From Streptomyces sp. P9-A2 (lineage in GTDB: Bacteria; Actinomycetota; Actinomycetes; Streptomycetales; Streptomycetaceae): a DNA stretch of 64,000 nt. The stretch spans positions 4,216,001-4,280,000 of the forward strand of contig NZ_JAZIFX010000001.1 of the NCBI RefSeq assembly GCF_036634175.1. Direction: 5' to 3'. Made by a program: the position numbers and the translations under genes. The stretch's first letter is position 1, and each line of letters starts with the position of its first letter. The notes below the pieces were generated by a model that did not search any database, was not told the DNA's origin, and saw only the letters and a program-made list of their open reading frames with translations. Positions 7,772-16,200 of this stretch are shown here, piece by piece.

Positions 7772-10096
7772 GTGGCCGGCGAGATCTTCCGGGACGCCTG
7801 GGGCATTCCGCATCTGCGCGCGGGTGACGCCGTCGAACTCGCCCGTCTCCAGGGCCGGGTCACCGCCCTCGACCGGGCCTGGCAACTGGAGACCGAACGG
7901 CACAGGGCGCAGGGCACCTCGGCGTCCTTCCTCGGCCCCGAGGCCCTCTCCTGGGACCGCCTCGCCCGCCGGGCCCGCCTGACCGACACGGCCCGCCGCT
8001 GCCTCGCCGAACTGGACCGGCGGGACCCGGAGACGGGGCAGTGGCTCCGGGCGTACGTGGAGGGGGTCAACGAGGGGCTGGCGGCCCCGGGCGCTTCCCA
8101 CTCCCCGGTCTCCGGGCCTTCCCCGGTCTCCGGGCCTTCCCCGGTCTCCGGGCCTTCCCCGGTCTCCGGGCCTTCCCCGGTCTCCGGGCCTTCCCCGGCC
8201 CCCGGGCCCTCCGCGGTACCCGGATTCGCCGCGGCTCCCGAATTCGCCCGTGTCGCCCTCAGGCCCGGCCGCTGGGAGCCCTGGACGCCGCTCGCGGTGT
8301 GGCTCTCCACGCACATCCTGTTCGCCGGGTTCCCCGCGAAGCTCTGGCGCGAGCGGGTCGTCGAGTGTCTCGGGCGGGACGCCGTCGGACTGTTCGCCGC
8401 CGACGGTCCCGGCACCTCCGGAAGCAACGGCTGGCTGGTCGCCGGGGAGCGGACGGTGACCGGGCGGGCGGTGATCGCGGGGGATCCGCACCGCTTCATC
8501 GAGGACCCCGGCGTCTATCAGCAGATCCACCTGTCCTGCCCGGAGTTCGACGTCGTCGGCATCGCCGTGCCCGGTGTTCCCGGCATCGCCCACTTCGGCC
8601 ACACCGGCTCGGTCGCCTGGGCGATCACCAACGCCATGGCCGACTACCAGGACCTGTACCGGGAGCAGTTGCGCCGCACCGGCGCGGGCGTGGAAGCGCT
8701 CGGTCCGGATGGTGTCTGGCACCGGGCCGCCCGGCACACCGAGACCATCGAGGTCGCCGGCGAGGACCCGGTCGAGGTCGAGGTGATCGAGACCGACCGG
8801 GGGCCGGTGATCATCGGTGGCCCCGAGGGCCTGGAGGACGGTGTGTCCGAGCCCGGTGTTCCTCCGGTCGCCGTCGCCCTGCGTTACCCGCCCCGCGTCA
8901 CCGGTGACCTGGGCTTCGGCGCCCTGCTGCCGTTGCTGCGGGCCCGCCGGGTCGCCGACGTGGACCGGGCCGTCGATCTGTGGGCCGAGCCGGTCAACGT
9001 GGTCCAGGCCGCCGACACCGAGGGCGGCACGCTGCACCGGGTGGCCGGACGGGTGCCGGTGCGGGCCGAGGCCAACCGGATCCGTCCGGTGCCCGCGTGG
9101 GAGCCCGGCCACGACTGGCAGGGGTGGCACGAGCCGCCGCGCGCCGGCCTGACCGACGGCGTCGCCGTGATGGCGAACCAACGCGGCCCGGCGGCCCCCC
9201 TCGGCGTCGAGTTCGCCGCGCCGCACCGCGCCGACCGTATCGCCGCGCTGCTCGCACGGCGGGAACGCTGGTCGGCCGCCGAGATGCCCGCCCTCCACAC
9301 GGACACCCATCTCGCCTCCGCCACCGCCCTGCTGGACCATGTGGCCGTCCTCGACGATCTGACCGGTCCGGCGGCCGGCCTGCGCGACCGGCTGCTGGAC
9401 TGGGACCGGCACATGGACGCGGACAGCACCGGCGCGGCGCTTTACGCGGCGGTGCGCGGCACGCTCGTACGGCGGCTCGCGCGGCATCCCGCGTTCGCCC
9501 GGCTGGCCACGCCCCCGGACTGCCCGGAGGTGTTCCAGCCCTGGCTCGCGCTGGTCCCGCGGATCGGCTACGCGCTCGAACACCTTCTGACCGCGAAGGA
9601 GCTGTACGGCATCGACCGTCCGGCGGCGGTGCGCGCGGCACTGGAGGAGGTGGCCGCCCGGCCACCGGCCGGCACCTGGGGCGACACCCACCGGCTGGCG
9701 CCCTGGCGAGCCGTGGCGCCCACGACGCCGTACGACGAACCCGCGCTGTCCGGCGACCACGACTGCGTGCTGTCCACCTCCTCCGTGCCCGGCCTCACCG
9801 ACCTCGCGGCGCGCGGTTCGGCCGCCCGCTACGTCTGGGACCTGGCCCGCCGCGAGGACAGCCGCTGGGTGGTGCCGTTCGGCGCCTCGGGCGTCCCGGA
9901 CTCGCCCCACCACCGCGACCAGCTGCCGCTGTGGCTCGCGGGAGACCTCGTCCCGGTCGTCACCGACTGGGACGGGCTCCGCAGGGAGAACGTGGTCCGG
10001 GACGGGGACGGGGGCGGGGGCCGGGACCGGGGCGCTCATGAGGAGACCGATGAACTCGACGAGCTCGATGAGCTTCAGGAGGAGACCGATGGCTGA
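7772..10096 (+). CDS. Penicillin acylase family (S45) N-terminal-nucleophile hydrolase
   Basis: A 774-residue amidohydrolase of the penicillin/AHL acylase family. It starts with the family opening FRDAWGIPHLRA. The autoprocessing site and nucleophile are at G-S-N-G-W (Ser about 224), followed by the diagnostic DPHR and GIPGIAHFGHTGSVAWAITN-type segments. There is no secretion signal, unlike classical penicillin acylases, so it may act in the cytoplasm. The start is either GTG 7772 (GGGGG 4 nt upstream) or GTG 7757, which abuts the iron box. A hexapeptide repeat sits in the alpha chain. It overlaps the acyltransferase gene downstream. In some streptomycetes a penicillin-amidase gene (desG) and an acyltransferase (desH) accompany desferrioxamine genes, and this pair matches that description. 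Confidence 0.88.
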   Translation: MAGEIFRDAWGIPHLRAGDAVELARLQGRVTALDRAWQLETERHRAQGTSASFLGPEALSWDRLARRARLTDTARRCLAELDRRDPETGQWLRAYVEGVNEGLAAPGASHSPVSGPSPVSGPSPVSGPSPVSGPSPVSGPSPAPGPSAVPGFAAAPEFARVALRPGRWEPWTPLAVWLSTHILFAGFPAKLWRERVVECLGRDAVGLFAADGPGTSGSNGWLVAGERTVTGRAVIAGDPHRFIEDPGVYQQIHLSCPEFDVVGIAVPGVPGIAHFGHTGSVAWAITNAMADYQDLYREQLRRTGAGVEALGPDGVWHRAARHTETIEVAGEDPVEVEVIETDRGPVIIGGPEGLEDGVSEPGVPPVAVALRYPPRVTGDLGFGALLPLLRARRVADVDRAVDLWAEPVNVVQAADTEGGTLHRVAGRVPVRAEANRIRPVPAWEPGHDWQGWHEPPRAGLTDGVAVMANQRGPAAPLGVEFAAPHRADRIAALLARRERWSAAEMPALHTDTHLASATALLDHVAVLDDLTGPAAGLRDRLLDWDRHMDADSTGAALYAAVRGTLVRRLARHPAFARLATPPDCPEVFQPWLALVPRIGYALEHLLTAKELYGIDRPAAVRAALEEVAARPPAGTWGDTHRLAPWRAVAPTTPYDEPALSGDHDCVLSTSSVPGLTDLAARGSAARYVWDLARREDSRWVVPFGASGVPDSPHHRDQLPLWLAGDLVPVVTDWDGLRRENVVRDGDGGGGRDRGAHEETDELDELDELQEETDG
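8102..8210 (+). repeat. In-frame 18 bp tandem repeat encoding (SPVSGP)n
   Basis: Five near-identical copies of TCCCCGGTCTCCGGGCCT plus a degenerate sixth, inside the acylase alpha chain at about residues 110-150. The copies are identical at DNA level, so expansion is recent or gene conversion is active. All lengths stay in frame. Confidence 0.95.
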
Positions 10097-10700
10097 CCCG
10101 TACGCGTCCCGCGCGGCCGTTCACGAGCACACGGCCGACGGCTTCGGCTCCGTACGCGTGCTGCCGCTCGACCCGGCGGTGGACGCGGCCGTCCTGCACC
10201 GCTGGGTGAGCGGTGAACGCGCCGTCTTCTGGGGCATGAACGGCCTCACCGAGCGGCAAGTGGCCGATATCTACGCCCATATGGACACGCTCGACACCCA
10301 CCACGCGTACCTCGTCGTCAAGGACGGCGAGCCGGCCGCGCTGCTCCAGACGTACGAGCCGGAGGCCGACCGGGTCGGCGACTGCTACCCCGTCGAGCCC
10401 GGCGACATAGGCCTCCACCTGCTGCTCGCACCGGTCGGCCCGGAGGGGGCGCGTTCCGGCTGGACCGGCGCGCTGCTGGCCGTCATGGTCGGGTTCGCCC
10501 TGCTGGGCCTGGACCGCAGGCGCGTGGTGGTCGACCCGGACGTGGCCAACGAGAAGGCGGTCGCCCGCTTCCTGCGGCAGGGTTTCACGGCGGGCCCCGA
10601 GGTCGTCCTGCCCGAGATCGATCTGCCGGACGTGTACCTGCCGGAGAAGAAGGCCCAACTCGCTTTTCTCACCCGGGAGGTGGCTTTCCGAGGCCGGTGA
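10089..10700 (+). CDS. Siderophore-type N-acyltransferase (IucB/AlcB-like GNAT)
   Basis: A 203-residue GNAT acyltransferase of the class that acylates hydroxylated diamines in hydroxamate siderophore synthesis. Visible are the RWVSGERAVFWGMNG substrate segment, DGEPAALLQTYEP, the DIGLHLLLAP strand and the CoA-binding region ending with VDPDVANEKAVARFLRQGF. ATG at 10089 follows AGGAGGAGACCG and overlaps the acylase stop by 8 nt, so translation is coupled. Being under the same iron-box promoter argues for a siderophore role. I infer it supplies or exchanges acyl groups on a hydroxamate siderophore together with the acylase. The acyl donor is unknown. Confidence 0.85.
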   Translation: MADPYASRAAVHEHTADGFGSVRVLPLDPAVDAAVLHRWVSGERAVFWGMNGLTERQVADIYAHMDTLDTHHAYLVVKDGEPAALLQTYEPEADRVGDCYPVEPGDIGLHLLLAPVGPEGARSGWTGALLAVMVGFALLGLDRRRVVVDPDVANEKAVARFLRQGFTAGPEVVLPEIDLPDVYLPEKKAQLAFLTREVAFRGR

Positions 10701-10784
10701 TGCCGACCGGCCGGCGGATCGTCGTTCCGCCGGGCGGTGAGCATTCCGCGCCCCCCGTCCGTACCCCATCTGAAGCAGGATGGC

Positions 10785-10843
10785 CGGACATCTGGGTGGC
10801 CGGACAGCCGGACAGCCGGATGGCCGGACAGCCGGATGGCCGG
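10785..10843 (+). repeat. Short tandem repeat upstream of the copper gene
   Basis: Repeated GGCCGGACAGCCGGATGGCC-type units of about 8-16 bp, directly before the ribosome site of the CopC/CopD gene. It reads through an open frame but lies upstream of the chosen start. Possibly affects mRNA folding of the leader. Confidence 0.7.
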
Positions 10844-10858
10844 GGAGGTGGGAACGAC

Positions 10859-13132
10859 GTGCAGCGACGGCGCAGCGAGGCGGCGAGCGACAGTGGCGGA
10901 CGAGGTGCGGGCGGGCGGGGCGACAGAGCGGGCCGCCGGGCAACGGATCACGGAACGTCCGGTCGCGGAACGTCCGGTCGCGGAGTCCGGCGGCTTCAAG
11001 GGCTGGTGCTGCTGGGTACCGTGCTGGTCCTGCTCCTCCTTGGCAGCGCCGGACCGGCGAGTGCGCACGCGGCCGTCCGCGGAGCCGTCCCCGAGGACGG
11101 AAGCGTCGTCAAGTCCGCCCCGCAGCACGTCACCGTGACCTTCACGGAGTCCGTCGCCCTGCTCGACGACTCGTTCCGCGTCTACAGCCCCGACAACCAC
11201 CGGGTGAAGCTGGGCGAACCCGAGCACGCCGACGGCAGGTCCGACACCGCGCGCGTCGGCCTGCCCGGCGGGCTCGACGACGGCACCTACACGGTCGCCT
11301 GGCGGGTGGTCTCCGCGGACAGCCACCCCGTCTCCGGTGCCTTCACCTTCTCCATCGGCACACCCTCGCCCACCGCACCGGTGGCGCCCGCGACCCCGGC
11401 GGAGCACCCGATCACCGCGAGCCTCTACGACACCGGCCGCCATCTCGCGTACATCGCCGCCGCGCTGCTCATCGGCACGGTGGCGTTCGCGGCCCTGTGC
11501 CGGCCGCCGGACACCGCCCCGCTGCGGATGCCGCTGGTCACCGGCTGGTGGACGCTGCTGACGTCCACCGCGGTCCTGCTCGTGCTGAGGGCTCCGTACG
11601 AGAACGGGACGTCCCCGGCGACCGCGTTCGACCTCTCGGCCTTCGCCGGCGTTCTCACCGCGCGTCCGGGCATCGCGCTGCTGACCCGGCTCGCCCTGCT
11701 GGCACTGGTGGCGGCGGTCCTCCTGCGGCTGCCCCGCCTGCGGCAGGGCCAGGGGGAGCCGGACGGCCGGACACCGCCCGCCTTGCTCGCCCTGGGCACC
11801 GTCCTGGCCGTCGCCCTCGCGTTGACGTGGGCGTCGGCCGAGCACGCCTCGGCCGGTATCCAGGTTCCGGTGGCGATGACGTCGTCCGTACTGCACCTGC
11901 TGGCGATGGCCTGCTGGCTCGGCGGCCTCACGGCGCTGCTCGTCATCCTGTTCCGCGCCGACACCCCGCCGCCCGTCGCCACGGTCACCCGCTTCTCCCG
12001 CCTCGCCTTCCTCTCGGTGACGGTCCTCGTCGTCACCGGCGTCTACCAGTCCTGGCGGGGCCTCGGCTCCTGGTCGGCGCTCGCGGACTCGTCGTACGGG
12101 AACACACTGGTCGTCAAGCTCGTGGTGACGGCCGCACTGCTGCTGGCGGCGGGCCTGTCCCGCCGGCTGACGCTCGGCCTGGTGACGGCGGCCTCGGCAG
12201 CCTCGACCGTGGAGCACGAGACGGAGAAAGTCGGAGAAAGGACGGTGGCGGCCGTGCGGGAACGGATACCGGAACTGGTGGCCTCCGCCACTCCCGACAA
12301 GGCACCGTCCACGGGCCCCGGGCTGCCCGCCACCGGCGACGGCGCCACGGACTCCCCGTCGCCGGGCCCGGACTCGCCCGACCGGAACGCCCCGTCCGAC
12401 CCGTCCACCCCGTCCGACCCGTCCACCCCGTCCGACCCGCCTGCCCCGTCCGACCCGTCCGACCCGCCTGCCTCGTCCGGCCCGTCCGGCCCGTCCACCC
12501 CGTCCGACCCGCCTGCCCCGTCCGACCCGTCCGACCCGCCTGCCTCGTCCGGCCCGTCCGGCCCGTCCGGCCCGTCCGGCCCGTCCGGCCCGTCCGGCCC
12601 GTCCGGCCCGTCCGGCCCGGACGAGCCGGCACTCGACCGCCACCGCCGCGCCCTGCGCGTCTCCGTCCTGGTGGAAGCGGTGGTGGCGGTCGTGGTGCTG
12701 CTGGTCACGACGGTGCTGACCAGCACCCTCCCGGCCCGGGCGGAGGCCGAGGCCGCGGCGACCGAGGCAGCCCCGATCGCCGGACTGCCCCCGGCGACGG
12801 TGGTCACGATCCCGTACGCCCTCGACGTCCCCGGCGGGAAGGGCAGCGTGCAGATCACTCTGGACCCGGGCCAGGTGGGTGAGAACGGCATTCAGGCGGT
12901 GGCCTTCAGCCCCACCGGCGCCCTGGACTCGGTCCCCGAACTCCGCCTCTCCTTCACCCTCGCCGAGAAGGACATCGGCCCCATCGACGCCGGACTGACC
13001 GACCGCGGTGGCTACTGGGCCACCAGTAACCTCAACCTCCCCCTGCCGGGCACCTGGACGATGAAGGCGACGATCAGGGTCTCGGAAGTGGACCAGGTGA
13101 CCGAGTCCCACCCCCTGCGCATCGAACCCTGA
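10859..13132 (+). CDS. CopC-CopD fusion copper protein with C-terminal YtkA-like domain
   Basis: A 757-residue membrane protein. After a basic N-terminus and signal helix (LQGLVLLGTVLVLLLLGSAG) the cleavage site ASA-HA exposes an N-terminal His, the copper ligand of CopC. The CopC domain follows (VPEDGSVVKSAPQHVTVTFTE to SADSHPVSGAFTFSIG), then about eight CopD transmembrane helices, a roughly 80-residue Pro/Ser/Asp repeat linker, one more helix and an extracytoplasmic beta domain. GTG at 10859 was chosen for the GGAGG 10 nt upstream; the frame is open 162 nt further. The likely role is copper delivery across the membrane, for example to cuproenzymes. A copper enzyme subunit gene, ctaD, lies 8 kb away but is not linked. 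Confidence 0.88.
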   Translation: MQRRRSEAASDSGGRGAGGRGDRAGRRATDHGTSGRGTSGRGVRRLQGLVLLGTVLVLLLLGSAGPASAHAAVRGAVPEDGSVVKSAPQHVTVTFTESVALLDDSFRVYSPDNHRVKLGEPEHADGRSDTARVGLPGGLDDGTYTVAWRVVSADSHPVSGAFTFSIGTPSPTAPVAPATPAEHPITASLYDTGRHLAYIAAALLIGTVAFAALCRPPDTAPLRMPLVTGWWTLLTSTAVLLVLRAPYENGTSPATAFDLSAFAGVLTARPGIALLTRLALLALVAAVLLRLPRLRQGQGEPDGRTPPALLALGTVLAVALALTWASAEHASAGIQVPVAMTSSVLHLLAMACWLGGLTALLVILFRADTPPPVATVTRFSRLAFLSVTVLVVTGVYQSWRGLGSWSALADSSYGNTLVVKLVVTAALLLAAGLSRRLTLGLVTAASAASTVEHETEKVGERTVAAVRERIPELVASATPDKAPSTGPGLPATGDGATDSPSPGPDSPDRNAPSDPSTPSDPSTPSDPPAPSDPSDPPASSGPSGPSTPSDPPAPSDPSDPPASSGPSGPSGPSGPSGPSGPSGPSGPDEPALDRHRRALRVSVLVEAVVAVVVLLVTTVLTSTLPARAEAEAAATEAAPIAGLPPATVVTIPYALDVPGGKGSVQITLDPGQVGENGIQAVAFSPTGALDSVPELRLSFTLAEKDIGPIDAGLTDRGGYWATSNLNLPLPGTWTMKATIRVSEVDQVTESHPLRIEP
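12391..12617 (+). repeat. In-frame Pro-Ser repeats in the CopC/CopD linker
   Basis: Nested 9 bp (CCGTCCGGC) and 18 bp (CCGTCCGACCCGTCCACC-type) tandem units encode PSD, PST, PPA and at the end about eight PSG tripeptides. It forms an extended linker between the CopD helices and the C-terminal domain, and is prone to length change in steps of three residues. Confidence 0.95.
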
Positions 13133-13789
13133 GCGGCCCCGGCACCGGCAGGAGACGGGCGAGGGACTCACGGACCAGGGGGGGCTCGTGTGCATGGCCC
13201 CGCCGGCCACGTGGCACGGCGTTCCTCGGCGGCCGTGGAGCGGCCGTGGAGCGGGCGGGGGTCCGGCTGCCACCGGGTCACGGGCCGCCGAGGCCGGACC
13301 CCGTCGGCTTCTCCATGTGGGGCGGCCGAGGCTGTGGCCGCCGCGCGGAGGCCGGGCCGGGAATGCCCGCGGACCCGGAGGTGGACCCGGAGGCGGGTTC
13401 GGGTCCGCCTCCGTGGAGGCCGTAGCGATCGTGGAACGTGCGCAGGAAGCGCGGTGAGTACCAGGCGGAGCGGCCGGTTCGGTCGCACCGGGCCGGAATC
13501 CCGCGGCGGCACGGCGGACGGCGTCCAGCGGGAACGTTCTGCCCCGGCAGTGGCGTCCCGGGACGTGCGGGAGATCGCGGCGGGCCGTGGACCGGTGACG
13601 AACAGGCTCGGCGCCGGCCAGGAGCCGGGAGGCCCGGCCCTCGAAGTCCCGGTCGGACGTCTCGGCAGGCCTGTCCGCGGGAGCCGGGGCGCCCGACCGG
13701 GGAGCCGGGCCCGCGGCACGGCGAAGACCCCGGCTGCCATGCAGTCCGGGGTCTGTCGTGCCTGTTCACACGGCTGCGGCCTAGCGCGC
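13133..13789. other. Gene-poor interval
   Basis: About 650 nt with long open frames on several strands but no frame with coherent third-position bias, ribosome site or motif. It contains the terminator hairpin at 13725-13754. GAC CCG GAG-type short repeats occur at 13370-13400. I see no supportable gene. Confidence 0.55.
13725..13754 (-). terminator. Terminator of the 59-codon acidic gene
   Basis: AGACCCCGG pairs with CCGGGGTCT around a 12-base loop, 35 nt past the minus-strand stop at 13790. A short TT follows on the minus strand. Confidence 0.6.
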
Positions 13790-13969
13790 CTAGCGGTGGG
13801 GCGTACCCGTGTCCAGGTCCGGGAAGGATGCGTGCGCATCCTCGAACAGGAAGGACTCGTCCTCCCCGAAGTCCGGGGCCTGGAAGGGGTCCGCCTCCGG
13901 ACGGGGGGACGCTGCCGTGGCCTGGCGCGGCGCCCCTTCCGGGGCGGAGAACAGCGAGGTCGTGTCGAT
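13790..13969 (-). CDS. Small acidic protein with apparent non-canonical start
   Basis: A 59-codon frame encodes IDTTSLFSAPEG at its start, then PFQAPDFGEDESFLFEDAHA and a final DLDTGTPHR. Third positions are almost all G or C from the Ile codon at 13967-13969 onward and random before it. No ATG, GTG or TTG lies at that boundary, but GGAGA sits 6 nt upstream of the ATC codon. This implies either initiation at ATC or an error in the sequence. The acidic, aromatic-rich composition suggests a small regulatory or scaffold protein. No family is recognised. Confidence 0.55.
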   Translation of the reverse strand: MDTTSLFSAPEGAPRQATAASPRPEADPFQAPDFGEDESFLFEDAHASFPDLDTGTPHR

Positions 13970-14107
13970 GAGAGGTCTCCGATTCGGTGCGGGGCCATGA
14001 AGGGGTCTGGCATGTGCGTGGGGTGACCGGGCCCGGCGGTCCTGGAGCCGTTGCCATGGCTGCGACATCGGTCGCGGCGGCGGCCTCGGCCACAGTTACA
14101 GGTGCGA

Positions 14108-14329
14108 CTACAGCTTGCTCATCTTGGCGTACGGGCTCAGGATCCGTTCCTGCGCCGAACCGAAATCCACGAGTACCGCGATTCCGTCCTCGATGCCGAT
14201 CACTCGGCCGAGACCGTACATGTCGTGCGTGACCTGGTCGCCCACCGCGAAGTGCTTGGGCGGCGGTGCGACCGGGGCCTTGAAGGGGCTGGTGGGCAGA
14301 ATGCGCTTCGATGCAACTGGCTTTGTCAT
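14108..14329 (-). CDS. Small CarD/KOW-like protein, 73 aa
   Basis: ATG at 14329 follows CTGGAGACA. The protein has a basic N-terminus (MTKPVASKRILPTSPFKAP) and a compact beta domain (FAVGDQVTHDMYGLGRVIGI, EDGIAVLVDFGSAQERILSP, then YAKMSKL). The G-D-x-V-x-H-x-x-Y-G-x-G-x-V core is the pattern of CarD/TRCF RNA-polymerase-interacting and KOW-type domains. A role at RNA polymerase or on nucleic acid is plausible but unproven. It is divergent from the ATPase gene at 14412. Confidence 0.75.
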   Translation of the reverse strand: MTKPVASKRILPTSPFKAPVAPPPKHFAVGDQVTHDMYGLGRVIGIEDGIAVLVDFGSAQERILSPYAKMSKL

Positions 14330-14411
14330 TGTCTCCAGTATGGGCCTGCGAGCGCCGCTTGCTACCGCCGTCCACGGTTCACTACGCGCGGCTTCATGGG
14401 AAACTCGGGGC

Positions 14412-15125
14412 GTGATCGTCGAACGCGCGCACGTATCCGGTGTCTCGCCCGGCGAGGACGAGGGGGAATGGCCGTGGTCCGTGCCCTGTGTGCGAGGACT
14501 CGTGGCGGAGGGAATGCGGCTCACCGCGCCGGTGACCTACCTGGTCGGTGAGAACGGATCGGGCAAGTCGACCCTGGTCGAGGCTCTCGCCGAAGGCTTC
14601 GGGCTGGACTCCTGGGGCGGCTCGCACGACTGGCGCTATGCCAGTCACCGCCCGAAGTCGGTGCTGGGCGAGCGGATCCGCTTCGACGCGGCACCGCGCG
14701 GACGCCACATGCTGAGCAGCTGGCGCGCCCGCAAGGGATTCTTCCTGCGCGCCGAGACGGCGCTGGACGCGCTGGACCGGGAAGGGTTCGCGCCGGATTC
14801 GGTCAGCCACGGCGAGGGCTTCCTCGCGGCGTTCCGGGGGAAGTTCCTCCAGCCCGGCCTGTATGTGATGGACGAGCCGGAGGCGGCGCTGTCGTTCACC
14901 TCGTGCCTGGAGCTGCTCGGACATATCGACCGGCTGGTGAAGGACGGGGGCCAGGTCATCTGCGCCACGCACTCTCCGCTGCTGACCGCCCTGCCCGGCG
15001 CGGACATCATCGAGGTCGGCGACCACGGCATGCGCCGGACGGCTTGGGACGAGCTCGCCCTGGTCGAGCACTGGCGCCGCTACCTGGCCGACCCGCGGTC
15101 CTACCTGCGGCACGTTCTGGACTGA
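14412..15125 (+). CDS. AAA/ABC-type ATPase, single domain
   Basis: A 237-residue cytoplasmic ATPase. Walker A is GENGSGKST (about 47-55), the signature-like region lies near SVSHGEGFLAAF, Walker B is LYVMDEPEAAL and the switch His is in CATHSPLL. This is the AAA_21/ABC-like family that in many bacteria occurs as solitary proteins or with nucleases. No membrane partner or nuclease is adjacent. GTG at 14412 is in frame where similarity begins. Because these proteins often act in DNA repair or defence systems, its target is open. Confidence 0.85.
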   Translation: MIVERAHVSGVSPGEDEGEWPWSVPCVRGLVAEGMRLTAPVTYLVGENGSGKSTLVEALAEGFGLDSWGGSHDWRYASHRPKSVLGERIRFDAAPRGRHMLSSWRARKGFFLRAETALDALDREGFAPDSVSHGEGFLAAFRGKFLQPGLYVMDEPEAALSFTSCLELLGHIDRLVKDGGQVICATHSPLLTALPGADIIEVGDHGMRRTAWDELALVEHWRRYLADPRSYLRHVLD

Positions 15126-15204
15126 GCCCGGCCGGCCCGTCACCGCCGTGCTTCCGTGCGTGGCCGGACCCTGTCGGAGGTCAGGTGCCCGGCCGTCGCG
15201 CGGC

Positions 15205-15295
15205 GGGTCAGCGCGTGACGGATCAGTGCTCGAGGGATCAGCGCGTGACAGGTCAGCGCGTGACAGGTCAGTGCTCGACGGGTCAGTGCTCGACC
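15205..15295 (+). repeat. Tandem GTCAGYGCGTGAC / GTCAGTGCTCGA repeats
   Basis: Six alternating copies of a 14-15 bp unit (CAGCGCGTGACAGGT and CAGTGCTCGACGGGT variants) end within the last codons of the convergent DUF5707 gene. It lies just after the ATPase gene, so it may have replaced the terminator region. Confidence 0.85.
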
Positions 15296-15732
15296 TCGAA
15301 GGTGGCGGCGGAGGGCACGAACAGGGTGTCACCGTCCTTGGCCGTCGCCAGCGCCGTGACCTTCCAGGTGCCCGCCTCCAGCGCGGGCGCCTCCTCCTCG
15401 GTGATCTTCAGCGTGTAGGTGCAGCGGGAGGTCTCGTCCGAGGTCTTGCGGCAGGTGGCCGTCTCCTCCGTGTCGCGGGTCTCCTTCTCGGTCGGGTCCA
15501 GCTTCAGACCGGCGGGCCACGGCAGGATATGGAGGCTCTTGACGCCCGAGTCGTCGCTCACGTCCGTGGTGAAGGAGAACGAGCCCGCGCTGTCGCCGGA
15601 CGGAGCGGTGTAGCGGGCCGAGGTGTTTTCCAGGGACGGCTTCGTGGGGCCCGAGGCCATGGCGAAACCGGCGGCGGCTCCGCCGATGACGAGAGCACCG
15701 ACGAAGGATCCGATGAGAACGTGTTTGGACAT
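15283..15732 (-). CDS. Secreted DUF5707 family protein
   Basis: 149 residues with a Sec signal peptide (KHVLIGSFVGALVIGGAAAG, cleavage near AMASG) and an exported beta-sandwich-like domain. It contains two Cys (TCRK, RCTYTL) that could form a disulfide. GGGGGG lies 6 nt before ATG 15732. The upstream 60 bp is unusually A+T rich with repeated GAATTCG/GATT motifs, so a strong or regulated promoter is likely. DUF5707 is found mainly in Streptomyces, and function is unknown. Confidence 0.8.
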   Translation of the reverse strand: MSKHVLIGSFVGALVIGGAAAGFAMASGPTKPSLENTSARYTAPSGDSAGSFSFTTDVSDDSGVKSLHILPWPAGLKLDPTEKETRDTEETATCRKTSDETSRCTYTLKITEEEAPALEAGTWKVTALATAKDGDTLFVPSAATFEVEH

Positions 15733-15807
15733 GGTGAATCCCCCCGTTTTGGCCGAATTCGCTTGAATTCGATTGGATTTAATTGATTTCGCTTTTACTT
15801 GCCTGGT

Positions 15808-16200
15808 CGGCCGGGTGGAAGTAACCGGGCCACCGGCCGTGACGTGGAGATACGGTTGACCGGCCGGGTGCCCGGACGGCTGCCCACCGCCGTGGACCTG
15901 ACCGCGTAGCATGCGGCGGAGACCGTGCTCGCGGTGAGCGGTGAGGGGCCGGCGTTGCTGGAATTCGACGCGCACGACGGCTCGTTGACGCTCACGCTCA
16001 CGGTCACGGTCACCGGGGTGCCGGGCGCCGCCCGCGGCCTCGTACGGGAGCGGCTGGCAGCACGGGTCGCGGCACTCGACGGTACGGTGACCAGCGGCCC
16101 GGCGGACAGCGTCCGCCTCCAGTTGCCCCTCGCTCCGGTCCCGGAGGCCACAGGTGCGCCGGCCGCCGAGCAGGGGGACGAGGAGATGGGGGAACGATGA
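15808..16200 (+). pseudogene. Sensor histidine kinase remnant (ATPase half only)
   Basis: The frame feeding into the response regulator encodes GRDVEIRLTGRVPGRLPTAVDLTA, then a TAG stop at about 15907, then HAAETVLAVSGEGPALLEFD and further beta strands. This is the start of the HATPase region of NarL-partner kinases (L-P-x-A-V-D-L-x-A-Y-H). The Tyr codon has become TAG, and everything upstream (sensor, dimerisation, phospho-acceptor His) is missing. The surviving tail could still be translated from GTG 15925 and couples to the next gene by ATGA overlap, but cannot be a kinase. Confidence 0.75.

Noticed and set aside
8102..8210. Possible CRISPR-like array
   Set aside because: The units are contiguous 18 bp tandem repeats with no spacers and lie in a reading frame.
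7733..10039. 768-codon open frame on the minus strand opposite the acylase
   Set aside because: It mirrors the acylase gene, has no ribosome site and reads as Gly/Arg/His-rich low complexity; the plus strand has family motifs and correct codon bias.
10385..13273. 962-codon minus-strand frame opposite the acyltransferase and CopC/CopD genes
   Set aside because: Arg/Gly repeats with no domain; it is the antisense of repeat-rich G+C DNA.
13190..14026. Long plus-strand frames between the copper gene and the CarD-like gene
   Set aside because: No third-position preference or motif; the minus strand over 13790-13969 has better coding signal.
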